13,393 nt of DNA from Thermodesulfovibrio sp. (GCA_027016675.1 JALUSH010000083.1:1-13393), one strand, 5' to 3'; positions 7,212 to 13,391 are shown, numbered from the stretch's first letter. Notes: generated by a model from the letters alone, not told the origin. Numbers and translations are program-made.

Positions 7212-7430
7212 ATGCCAAAAGAAGAAAACATAGAAATGCAGGGTACAATCTTAGAGGCACTGCCCAATGCCATGTTTAAGGTGAAACTTGACAGTGGGCA
7301 GGAGATCCTTGCCTATGTTTCTGGCAAGATGAGGATGCATTTTATCAAGATTCTGCCAGGTGACAGGGTTCTGGTAGAGATGTCACCTTACGACCTGACC
7401 AAGGGTAGGATAACTTACAGGTATAAATAA
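7212..7430 (+). CDS. infA: Translation initiation factor IF-1
   Basis: IF-1 binds the A site of the 30S subunit during initiation and helps IF-2 and IF-3 act. The 72-residue product has the S1-like OB fold of the family: MQGTILEALPNAMFKVKLDSG, ILAYVSGKMRMHFIKILPGDRVLVEMSPYDLTKGRITYRYK, nearly textbook. The length is exactly typical. Unlike its neighbours it has no Shine-Dalgarno: the bases before the ATG read TTTTAAGTTCAG. It lies 23 bases after map and directly behind a strong-looking promoter, so it may be read from a nearly leaderless transcript or by reinitiation after map. Confidence 0.98.
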   Translation: MPKEENIEMQGTILEALPNAMFKVKLDSGQEILAYVSGKMRMHFIKILPGDRVLVEMSPYDLTKGRITYRYK

Positions 7431-7431
7431 T

Positions 7432-7453
7432 TTGTGCTTAGTTCCTTGTGCTT
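7432..7453 (+). repeat. Short direct repeat in the infA-rpmJ gap
   Basis: TTGTGCTT occurs at 7432-7439 and again at 7446-7453. The 74-base gap (7431-7504) is otherwise AT-rich and ends in the rpmJ Shine-Dalgarno. The two copies could be chance or a slippage product; I see no dyad symmetry that would make this an operator. Confidence 0.3.
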
Positions 7454-7504
7454 GATAAATGAAAAATGAAAGTAGAATCTTAACTTGCAATTATTGGAGG
7501 AAAC

Positions 7505-7618
7505 ATGAAAGTCAGGGCATCAGTTAAACCAATATGTGCCAAATGTAAGATAATAAAAAGAAAAGGTGTCGTCAGGGTTATATGCGAGAATCCCAAGCAT
7601 AAACAGAGGCAGGGATAA
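7505..7618 (+). CDS. rpmJ: 50S ribosomal protein L36, zinc-binding form
   Basis: L36 is the smallest 50S protein and binds 23S rRNA near the L7/L12 stalk base. The 37 residues begin MKVRASVKPICAKCKIIKRKG and end VICENPKHKQRQG, with the zinc ligands Cys11, Cys14, Cys27 and His32 in place. This is the C+ form; the zinc-free paralogue would lack these. The start has GGAGG at 7496-7500 with 4-base spacing, and rpsM follows after nine bases. It is too short for many gene callers but the family match is unmistakable. Confidence 0.97.
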   Translation: MKVRASVKPICAKCKIIKRKGVVRVICENPKHKQRQG

Positions 7619-7627
7619 GGAGGAGAG

Positions 7628-8005
7628 ATGGCAAGAATAGCAGGAGTTGACCTACCCAAAAATGAAAGGGTTGAAATAGGCCTTACAAGGATATTTGGCA
7701 TTGGCAGGTCTCTGTCACGGAAGATACTTGCAGAGACTGGTGTCAATCCGAATATCAGGGTGAAGGATCTTACAGATGAGGACATAGTGAAGATCAGGGG
7801 GGTTATCGAACGTGATTACAAGGTGGAGGGTGAGTTAAGAAAAGAGATTGCAATGAATATAAAAAGACTTATGGATATAGGTTGCTACCGCGGGCTGAGA
7901 CATAAAATGGGCCTGCCTGTAAGAGGGCAGAGGACAAGAACCAATGCAAGGACAAGAAAGGGGCCCAAGAAGACAGTGGCGGGCAAAAGGAAAGGAGGAA
8001 AATAA
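7628..8005 (+). CDS. rpsM: 30S ribosomal protein S13
   Basis: S13 sits at the top of the 30S head and makes intersubunit bridges with L5 and contacts to P-site tRNA. The 125 residues show the MARIAGVDLPKNERVEIGL start, the helix-two-turn-helix part GIGRSLSRKILAETGV, and the basic tail GCYRGLRHKMGLPVRGQRTRTNARTRKGP, all diagnostic. The start follows AAGGAGGAG at 7617-7625. It opens the alpha operon part of the cluster; rpsK follows three bases after its stop. Confidence 0.98.
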   Translation: MARIAGVDLPKNERVEIGLTRIFGIGRSLSRKILAETGVNPNIRVKDLTDEDIVKIRGVIERDYKVEGELRKEIAMNIKRLMDIGCYRGLRHKMGLPVRGQRTRTNARTRKGPKKTVAGKRKGGK

Positions 8006-8008
8006 CCC

Positions 8009-8395
8009 ATGGCAAGAAGGCGAAGAGGACCACGCAAGGAGAAAAAGAATGTTCCCTATGGGGTTGCCCATATAAAGACCTCTTTTAATAATACAATAGT
8101 GACGATTACTGATAAAAACGGGAATGTAATTACATGGGTGAGTGCTGGGAGCCTTGGTTTTAAGGGATCCCGTAAGGGTACTCCCTATGCTGCCCAGCTT
8201 GCTGCTGAAACAGCTGCAAAAAGGGCAATGGATATGGGCATGAGGCAGATTGATGTCTATATTAAAGGGCCTGGTGCCGGCAGGGAATCAGCGATCAGGG
8301 CTATACAGGCAGCAGGGCTTGATGTGAATATAATAAAGGATGTTACTCCTGTTCCACATAATGGTTGCAGGCCACCTAAAAGGAGGAGAGTGTAA
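8009..8395 (+). CDS. rpsK: 30S ribosomal protein S11
   Basis: S11 forms the platform of the 30S subunit near the E site. The 128 residues contain VAHIKTSFNNTIVTITDKNGN, the SAGSLGFKGSRKGTPYAAQLAAE block, VYIKGPGAGRESAIRAIQAAGL and the C-terminal TPVPHNGCRPPKRRRV, all hallmarks of bacterial S11. The SHNGC-like motif, with an Asn-Gly pair known to isomerise in E. coli S11, is present here as HNGC. AGGAGG lies at 7993-7998, ten bases before the ATG. Its stop overlaps the rpsD start (TAATG). Confidence 0.98.
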   Translation: MARRRRGPRKEKKNVPYGVAHIKTSFNNTIVTITDKNGNVITWVSAGSLGFKGSRKGTPYAAQLAAETAAKRAMDMGMRQIDVYIKGPGAGRESAIRAIQAAGLDVNIIKDVTPVPHNGCRPPKRRRV

Positions 8396-9021
8396 TGGCA
8401 AGATACAGAGATGCCCTCTGCAGACTTTGTAGAAGGGAAGGTGAAAAGCTCTTTCTTAAAGGTGACAGATGCTATACAGATAAATGTGCCTTTGAGAGAC
8501 GCAAGTACCCACCAGGGCAGCACGGTACCTCCAGAACAAAGATAAGTGATTATGGTATTCAGTTGAGAGAAAAACAGAAGGTGAAGAGGATATATGGGGT
8601 GCTAGAGAGACAGTTCCGCCGTTATTTTGAAGAGGCGCAGAAGAAAAAGGGTGTTACTGGTGAACTCCTGCTTCAATTCCTTGAACTGAGGCTTGATAAT
8701 ATTGTTTATAGACTTGGCTTTGCTGCAAACAGAAGACAGGCAAGACAGTTAGTAAATCATGGACATATTAAGGTTAACGGTAAGGTGGTTAATATACCCT
8801 CTTACAGAGTGAAGGCAGGTGATATGATTGAGGTCAAGGAAGAGAGCCGCAAGATACCTTTTATTGAGGAGAATATTTCCAAGGTTGAACATAGAGGAGT
8901 TCCCACATGGCTTGAACTCAGTCCCCAGGAATTCAGAGGAAGGGTTTTGAATGTGCCTGCAAGAGAAGAGATCCCTCTGGATGTGAAGGAGAGCTTAATA
9001 GTAGAGCTTTATTCCAAGTAA
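8395..9021 (+). CDS. rpsD: 30S ribosomal protein S4, zinc-binding form
   Basis: S4 is a primary 16S rRNA-binding protein that nucleates 30S assembly and, in several bacteria, represses its own operon. The 208 residues hold an N-terminal zinc site with Cys9, Cys12, Cys26 and Cys31 (CRLC...CYTDKC), the YPPGQHG motif, the EKQKVKRIYGVLERQFRRYF block and an S4 RNA-binding domain (LELRLDNIVYRLGFAANRRQARQLVNHGHIKVNGK) around residues 95-135. The start overlaps rpsK by one base and uses AGGAGG at 8381-8386. A 90-base gap with a hairpin separates it from rpoA. Confidence 0.98.
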   Translation: MARYRDALCRLCRREGEKLFLKGDRCYTDKCAFERRKYPPGQHGTSRTKISDYGIQLREKQKVKRIYGVLERQFRRYFEEAQKKKGVTGELLLQFLELRLDNIVYRLGFAANRRQARQLVNHGHIKVNGKVVNIPSYRVKAGDMIEVKEESRKIPFIEENISKVEHRGVPTWLELSPQEFRGRVLNVPAREEIPLDVKESLIVELYSK

Positions 9022-9058
9022 GCTGTAGGATTTATATAGAAGATGTTCTTTCCATCCG

Positions 9059-9078
9059 TTATGCCACTATTGGCATGG
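9059..9078 (+). promoter_or_regulatory. Hairpin in the rpsD-rpoA leader
   Basis: ATGCCA at 9061-9066 pairs with TGGCAT at 9071-9076 across a CTAT loop, and two T-G wobbles extend the stem to eight pairs. It lies in the middle of the longest gap between rpsD and rpoA, 34 bases before the rpoA start, and no T tract follows, so it is not a classic terminator. It could be an mRNA-processing or translational control element for rpoA. The function is inference only. Confidence 0.4.
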
Positions 9079-9111
9079 GGGTTAGTAATAAAAAGATATT
9101 AAGGAGGCCCT

Positions 9112-10131
9112 ATGACAGTACAAAGAGGAGGCTTTCAGTTTCCCAAGAAAATAGTTTTTGATGAAGATACCCTTACAAATACATACGGTAGGCTGATTGT
9201 TGAACCACTGGAGAGAGGTTATGGCACAACACTTGGTAATTCTCTTAGAAGAGTGTTGTTATCTTCAATAGAGGGTGCAGCTATATCCCAGGTCAGAATT
9301 CCCGGTGTGCTACATGAGTTTTCCATAGCTGATGGTGTTAAAGAGGATATGGTAGACCTGATCCTGAATCTTAAAAAGATAAGATTCAAGATGCACGGGG
9401 ATGGTAAAAGAGTGGCCAGGATAGATGTAATTGGTCCAAAGGATGTCACTGGTGCTGATATCCAGTGTGAGGCAAACCTTGAGGTGCTCACACCTGATCT
9501 GCCAATTGCTACTGTTGACAAAGACGCAGAGTTTCATGCTGAACTTTATGTAACAAAAGGTAGAGGATATGTTCCAGCAGATGCCAATAAAGAGGATGAC
9601 CAGCCTGTGGATATAATATCAATTGATGCTGTATACAGCCCTATAAAAAAGGTGAACTTCTGGGTGGAGAAGGCAAGGGTCGGTGGCTCCACGGATTATG
9701 ACAGGCTGATACTTGAGGTCTGGACCGACGGGAGCATTCATCCGAAATCAGCTATAACAAAGGCAGCAAACATCCTGATAGATCACCTTGACTTCTTCAT
9801 CTTTGAAGAGTCTGAGAACGAGGTGATGGCAGATAGTGGTGAGTCTTCACAGGAGAAGGAACAGGGTGAGGGTGAGTTTAACAGGAATCTGTTGAAGTCT
9901 GTGGAGGAGCTTGAATTATCTGTAAGGTCTTATAACTGTCTTAAGAATGCAAATATCAAGACCATAGCTGATCTTGTTCAGAAGACAGAACATGAGATGT
10001 TGAAAACCAAGAACTTCGGGAGAAAATCCTTGAATGAGATAAAAGAGATACTGAAAGGTATGGGACTCAGTTTCGGTATGAAGATAGATACGGATCTGCT
10101 GAAGAAGTACCAGGAACAGGAGGTTAAATGA
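9112..10131 (+). CDS. rpoA: DNA-directed RNA polymerase subunit alpha
   Basis: The alpha dimer scaffolds RNA polymerase assembly and its C-terminal domain contacts UP elements and activators. The 339 residues comprise the N-terminal domain (RLIVEPLERGYGTTLGNSLRRVLLSSIEGAAI at about 27-58; VDIISIDAVYSPIKKVNFWVE at about 166-186), an acidic flexible linker at about 232-258 and the C-terminal domain with the DNA-binding determinant LSVRSYNCLKN (Arg272 and Asn275 align with E. coli Arg265 and Asn268) and FGRKSLNEIK. The start is preceded by AAGGAGG at 9101-9107. rplQ follows three bases after the stop. Confidence 0.98.
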   Translation: MTVQRGGFQFPKKIVFDEDTLTNTYGRLIVEPLERGYGTTLGNSLRRVLLSSIEGAAISQVRIPGVLHEFSIADGVKEDMVDLILNLKKIRFKMHGDGKRVARIDVIGPKDVTGADIQCEANLEVLTPDLPIATVDKDAEFHAELYVTKGRGYVPADANKEDDQPVDIISIDAVYSPIKKVNFWVEKARVGGSTDYDRLILEVWTDGSIHPKSAITKAANILIDHLDFFIFEESENEVMADSGESSQEKEQGEGEFNRNLLKSVEELELSVRSYNCLKNANIKTIADLVQKTEHEMLKTKNFGRKSLNEIKEILKGMGLSFGMKIDTDLLKKYQEQEVK

Positions 10132-10134
10132 ACA

Positions 10135-10530
10135 ATGAGACATAGAGTGAAGAAAAAACATTTTGGAAGAACCACTAACCAGAGGAAGGCCCTTTTCAGA
10201 AACCTTCTTGTTAATCTTTTTATCCATGAAAGGATTGAGACCACTGTAGCAAAGGCAAAGGCCATAAGGTCTATGGCAGAAAAGATGGTTACCCTTGGTA
10301 AAAGGGGAGATCTTCATGCCAGGAGGATCGCCCTTTCCTATGTACCCAACAGGGCTGCAGTATCCAAGCTTTTTAGTGAGATTGCACCAAGGTTTGCTGA
10401 CCGCAATGGTGGTTACCTGAGAATTGTAAGAACAAGAAACAGGCTGAAGGATCAGGCTCCCCTTGCGGTTATCGAGTTTATTGATTACGAGGAAAGAAAG
10501 GCTGAAACAGGGAAAGGTGCAAAAAGCTGA
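10135..10530 (+). CDS. rplQ: 50S ribosomal protein L17
   Basis: L17 lies on the solvent side of the 50S near the tunnel exit and is normally the last gene of the alpha operon. The 131 residues open with MRHRVKKKHFGRTTNQRKALFRNL, followed by HERIETTVAKAKAIRSMAEKMVTLGKRGDLHARR and the C-terminal block RNGGYLRIVRTRNRLKDQAPLAVIEF, all standard. The start has AGGAGG at 10118-10123 with 11-base spacing. The stop TGA overlaps the ATG of the small downstream ORF (TGATG), which suggests that rplQ is not the last gene of the unit. Confidence 0.98.
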   Translation: MRHRVKKKHFGRTTNQRKALFRNLLVNLFIHERIETTVAKAKAIRSMAEKMVTLGKRGDLHARRIALSYVPNRAAVSKLFSEIAPRFADRNGGYLRIVRTRNRLKDQAPLAVIEFIDYEERKAETGKGAKS

Positions 10531-10676
10531 TGAGTGACATTCTTATAATAGCTGCTATTGTAGTGCTATGGATACTTTTGCAGACTGTGATACTTCCAAA
10601 ACTGGGGGTTCCCACCTGAGCTGCACAGGCAAAGGGGACGTGTTCTCCCAAAAAAACTGTCAATAAAGATACGTAG
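10530..10676 (+). CDS. Candidate small membrane-anchored selenoprotein (in-frame TGA at 10617)
   Basis: The ORF begins at an ATG overlapping the rplQ stop, with AAAGGTG at 10513-10519 as a possible Shine-Dalgarno. It encodes MSDILIIAAIVVLWILLQTV, one hydrophobic helix (about residues 4-22), then ILPKLGVPT. TGA follows as codon 30. The frame then stays open for AAQAKGTCSPKKTVNKDT and ends at TAG 10674-10676. If the TGA is read as selenocysteine the product is 48 residues with Sec30 and Cys38, and a Lys-rich tail that by the positive-inside rule would face the cytoplasm. A SECIS-like hairpin starts at the right distance. I have an unverified impression of short LPxLGVPT-Cys proteins in anaerobic bacteria. 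Otherwise it is a 29-residue peptide ending at 10619. No function is assigned. Confidence 0.6.
10625..10660 (+). promoter_or_regulatory. Putative bacterial SECIS element
   Basis: After TGA 10617-10619, GGGGA (10634-10638) pairs with TCTCCC (10644-10649), leaving one bulged U and the loop CGUGU; an alternative is GGGA with UCCC and loop CGUGUUC. The loop begins 20 bases after the TGA and has G as its second base followed by U, as expected of SelB-binding hairpins. ACAG (10625-10628) and CTGT (10657-10660) can form an outer stem. Differences from E. coli fdhF: the bulged U is on the 3' side and the stem is short. As a terminator it is poor, since A residues, not T, follow it on the plus strand. 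Confidence 0.5.
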
Positions 10677-10695
10677 AAAACAGCATGATTGTTTT
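10677..10695. terminator. Weak AT-rich inverted repeat between convergent genes
   Basis: AAAACA (10677-10682) is complementary to TGTTTT (10690-10695), with a 7-base loop, directly between the end of the candidate selenoprotein gene and the end of the Mth938-domain gene. It could act in both directions, but the stem has almost no GC pairs, so I rate it low. No stronger intrinsic terminator is visible at this convergent junction. Confidence 0.2.
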
Positions 10696-11032
10696 AACAT
10701 GTAAGATGAAGTGCTGCTACCTTTCTTGATGATGCACTGGAATTAAATGTTTTAACTGCTTCTGTGGTTTTTTGAACTGTCACATTAATCCCCATTGAAC
10801 GGAGTTTTTTTACCAGGTCTTCGGGAACTCTCATTACACCTGAGTATCCAGTGCCTATTATTAAAGTATCAGGGCTGTAGCTTAACACCTCGGTAAGATC
10901 TTCCATATGCAGAAAGTGACCCTCCTTTCTCCACCAGGGATGCAGTACTCTGTCAGGAAAGATAATAACATCTGAGGTGTATTCGGTGTTGTTAACTCTG
11001 ATTCTACCGAAGTTGTACGATTCGATCCTCAT
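10694..11032 (-). CDS. Mth938-like domain-containing protein (DUF498 family)
   Basis: A 112-residue soluble protein of the Mth938/DUF498 fold, related to mitochondrial NDUFAF3 and human AAMDC; the bacterial function is not established. Recognisable features are SYNFGRIRVNNTEYTSDVII at the start, HPWWRKEGH (residues 31-39), the hydrophobic strand DTLIIGTGYSGVMRVPED (55-72), which is the family hallmark, and GINVTVQKTTEAVKTFN (81-97). The C-terminus ends in Cys. Its ATG overlaps the ligA stop (ATGA), with GGAG 11 bases upstream inside ligA, so the two are probably co-transcribed and coupled. The pairing with ligA looks like a local arrangement rather than a functional link. Confidence 0.85.
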   Translation of the reverse strand: MRIESYNFGRIRVNNTEYTSDVIIFPDRVLHPWWRKEGHFLHMEDLTEVLSYSPDTLIIGTGYSGVMRVPEDLVKKLRSMGINVTVQKTTEAVKTFNSSASSRKVAALHLTC

Positions 11033-13056
11033 GACTTCAACATCTCCATTAAATCATCATAGGTTATTGTTTTTACTCCCAGACTTCTGGCTTTTTCAAG
11101 CTTTGAGCCTGGAGCCTCTCCAACAACAAGATAACTTGTGCTTTTAGATACAGAGGAAGAGGCATGGCCGCCTGCTGCCTCTATCATCTCCTCAACCTCC
11201 TTCCTTGGTCTTGGCAGTGTACCTGTAATTACAAAGGTGAGGCCCTCCAGGGGTCTTTTCAGGGGCTTCCTGTCACCTTCATAATCAGGATTTGTTATTG
11301 ATAGCCCCAGCTTCTTTAATGTTTCAAGGGTGTTAATATTTTCTTTGTCATTGAAAAATTCAGACACTGCCCTGGCGATCTTGTCGCCAATCTGTGGTAT
11401 TGAGGATAGTTTGTCCGGAGAGATAGAGTACAGGTCTTCCAGCTTTCTGAAATGCTTTGCTATAAGCTTTGCTGTAAACTCTCCCACATGGAGTATACCG
11501 ATTGCATAGAGAAACCTTGCAAGGGTGGTTTTTTTGCTTCTTTCAATTGCATTAATAAGGTTCTGGGCAGATTTTTCAGCAAACCGTGGCAGACCCAGGA
11601 GATCCTCTTTTTTTAATCTATACAAATCAACAAAATGTCTTATAAGTCCTTTTTCGTAGAGTAATTCAACATTCTTTTCTCCAAGCCCCTCGATATCCAT
11701 GGCATCCCTTGATGCAAAATGCCTTATCCTCTCCATCACCTGGGCAGGGCAGTTAAGCCCCACACATCTGACAGCCACCTCTCCTTCCTCTCTTACCACC
11801 CTTGAGCCGCATTCAGGACAGTGCTCAGGTATGGAGACCTTTCTTTCTTTGCCTGTTCGTTTTTCTTTAATCACCATAATAACATGGGGTATTACATCAC
11901 CAGCCCGTTCAACCACTACAGTGTCACCTACGCGAATGTCCTTTCTTTCTATTTCGTCCCAGTTGTGCAGTGTAGAACGGGATACAGTGACCCCTCCTAT
12001 CTGCACTGGCTCCAGGATAGCCACAGGCGTTACAACCCCTGTTCTTCCCACACTGGGTATGATCTGGAGTATCCTTGTTGTTCCCTGATGGGCTGGAAAT
12101 TTGTAGGCTATTGCCCACCGTGGTTCCCTTGTCTTAACACCAAGTCGTTTCTGCAGTTCAAAATCATTTACCTTTACTACAGCTCCATCAGCCTCAAAGG
12201 GGAAGGAGGTGTGGGTTTGCTCTATTTCTTTAAGGATTTCAACAACTTCTTTGATACTTCCTGCCATTTTAACGAAATAGGGAGTGGGGAAGCGGGCCTG
12301 TTTCAACCATTCAATAAAGTCCATCTGTGATGAAAAGGATACGCCTTTCACATAGCCAAGCCCATAGCAGGCCAGGTGGAGCTTTCTGGATGCAGTGATT
12401 GAAGGGTCAAGCTGTCTTACAGAGCCTGCTGCAGCATTCCGCGGATTTGCAAACAGGGGTTCTCCATTCAGCTCTCTTTCCCTGTTGAGGGCCTCAAAGT
12501 CAGCTATATTCATATAGACCTCACCACGGATATCTATCTCTTCTGGAACCTTTTCAACACCCTCTATCTTGAGAGGAACGGACTTTATTGTTTTAATATT
12601 CTGTGTTACATCTTCACCCACATAACCATCACCACGGGTTGATGCCTTATGAAATATGCCCTTTACATAGCTTATCTCAATTGCAAGCCCATCATACTTT
12701 GGCTCTACAGTATAGGCAATATCCTCTGATGTTCCAAGATGGCGCTTTACTCTCCTGTCGAACTCAAGGACATCCTCATGAGAAAAGGCATTGTCAAGGG
12801 AAAGCATGGGTTCCTTGTGCTTGACCTTTTCAAACTTGTCCAGTGGTGCAGCACCAACCCTCTGGGTGGGTGAGTCAGGAAGCACATAGTTGTATTTCTC
12901 CTCAAGTTCTTTCAGTCGTAAATAAAGCCTGTCATACTCCTCATCAGAAATTACAGGAGAGTCAAGCACATAATACCTGTAACAGTGGTAGTTAAGTTCC
13001 TTTACCAGCCTTTCTATCTCGTTTTTTATTTCTACAGGAATTTCTGTCTGTTTCAT
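11029..13056 (-). CDS. ligA: NAD+-dependent DNA ligase LigA
   Basis: Seals nicks between Okazaki fragments and in repair, using NAD+ as the adenylate donor. The 675 residues follow the full bacterial layout: N-terminal Ia domain (ELNYHCYRYYVLDSPVISDEEYD), adenylation domain with the nucleophile Lys120 in EPKYDG, motifs EIDIRGEVYM, DGAVVKVND and AIAYKFPA, OB fold, zinc finger with Cys413, Cys416, Cys431 and Cys436, helix-hairpin-helix repeats, and a C-terminal BRCT domain (LEGLTFVITGTLPRPRK, about residues 600-675). I place the start at the ATG read from 13056, because CCTCC at 13067-13071 gives GGAGG with 10-base spacing; the GTG at 13080 would add eight residues upstream of that site. Confidence 0.97.
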   Translation of the reverse strand: MKQTEIPVEIKNEIERLVKELNYHCYRYYVLDSPVISDEEYDRLYLRLKELEEKYNYVLPDSPTQRVGAAPLDKFEKVKHKEPMLSLDNAFSHEDVLEFDRRVKRHLGTSEDIAYTVEPKYDGLAIEISYVKGIFHKASTRGDGYVGEDVTQNIKTIKSVPLKIEGVEKVPEEIDIRGEVYMNIADFEALNRERELNGEPLFANPRNAAAGSVRQLDPSITASRKLHLACYGLGYVKGVSFSSQMDFIEWLKQARFPTPYFVKMAGSIKEVVEILKEIEQTHTSFPFEADGAVVKVNDFELQKRLGVKTREPRWAIAYKFPAHQGTTRILQIIPSVGRTGVVTPVAILEPVQIGGVTVSRSTLHNWDEIERKDIRVGDTVVVERAGDVIPHVIMVIKEKRTGKERKVSIPEHCPECGSRVVREEGEVAVRCVGLNCPAQVMERIRHFASRDAMDIEGLGEKNVELLYEKGLIRHFVDLYRLKKEDLLGLPRFAEKSAQNLINAIERSKKTTLARFLYAIGILHVGEFTAKLIAKHFRKLEDLYSISPDKLSSIPQIGDKIARAVSEFFNDKENINTLETLKKLGLSITNPDYEGDRKPLKRPLEGLTFVITGTLPRPRKEVEEMIEAAGGHASSSVSKSTSYLVVGEAPGSKLEKARSLGVKTITYDDLMEMLKS

Positions 13057-13139
13057 AGTAATATAACCTCCGGATATCACATCTGTCCAAAGCCCTCAGA
13101 AGCAAGGCAGTGCCCCTCATAAAAATAAGGCTAACCACA

Positions 13140-13169
13140 GGATTACTCAATAGAGTAACCTCTCTTTTT
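13140..13169 (+). terminator. Possible intrinsic terminator hairpin, plus strand
   Basis: GGATTACTC (13140-13148) pairs with GAGTAACC (13153-13160) around an AATA loop, eight pairs with one bulged A, and TCTCTTTTT follows on the plus strand. It would stop plus-strand transcription, such as antisense RNA leaving the ligA locus or RNA heading to the right. On the minus strand the same bases form a leader hairpin upstream of ligA without a T tract. Confidence 0.35.
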
Positions 13170-13200
13170 CAATCCATAGACTGAATCTGTAAAGAACAAA

Positions 13201-13344
13201 TCATACAGGCCGAGAGGTGGTGAAGAAGGCCATATAGCAATACCGACAGTAACTTGCATCAAGATACTTCTCTATCACCTTAAGACTGAAAAGACTCTGT
13301 TTTTTTAATTTAAATCCCATTGCATCAATGCCATGATGAACCAC
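13201..13344 (-). CDS. Unassigned small ORF upstream of ligA, with CxxC
   Basis: From a GTG read at 13344 the frame gives 47 residues: MVHHGIDAMGFKLKKQSLFS, then LKVIEKYLDASYCRYCYMAF and FTTSRPV, ending at TGA 13203-13201. I do not recognise it. The CRYC pair and the protein-like composition make it worth listing, but the start is non-ATG, a Shine-Dalgarno is marginal (AAGG about 7 bases upstream), and an ATG at 13320 would shorten it to 39 residues. Beyond the TGA the frame runs on for 17 codons to 13147. It may be a remnant, a leader peptide or chance. Confidence 0.2.
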   Translation of the reverse strand: MVHHGIDAMGFKLKKQSLFSLKVIEKYLDASYCRYCYMAFFTTSRPV

Positions 13345-13359
13345 CTCTCTGCCTTAATT

Positions 13360-13391
13360 ACTCATCAACTCATCCACTCATCTACCCATTC
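13360..13391. repeat. Tandem octamer repeat at the window edge
   Basis: Four head-to-tail copies of an 8-base unit are visible: ACTCATCA, ACTCATCC, ACTCATCT and the more diverged ACCCATTC, followed by AC at the last bases. The array probably continues past the window. On the minus strand the unit reads as variants of GATGAGT. It lies in non-coding DNA upstream of ligA and looks like a small minisatellite. Confidence 0.7.

Noticed and set aside
7452..7478. TTGATA...TAGAAT as a promoter for rpmJ
   Set aside because: The spacer is only 15 bases and the upstream infA promoter already covers the gene, so it is likely chance in AT-rich DNA.
10625..10656. Hairpin GGGGA/TCTCCC as an intrinsic terminator for rplQ or the minus-strand genes
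   Set aside because: On the plus strand it is followed by a run of A, and on the minus strand only TTT follows the stem, so the T tract lies on the wrong side. A SECIS reading fits the position better.
10478..10663. Minus-strand frame across the rplQ end and the candidate selenoprotein
   Set aside because: The composition is not protein-like, and it is antisense to rplQ and to the better-supported plus-strand ORF.
11699..12330. Long plus-strand frames inside ligA
   Set aside because: They are antisense shadows of the ligA coding sequence with no start signal or recognisable domain.
12960..13155. Minus-strand ORF from a TTG near 13150 overlapping the ligA start in another frame
   Set aside because: It overlaps well-supported ligA codons, begins at a weak TTG and shows no family resemblance.
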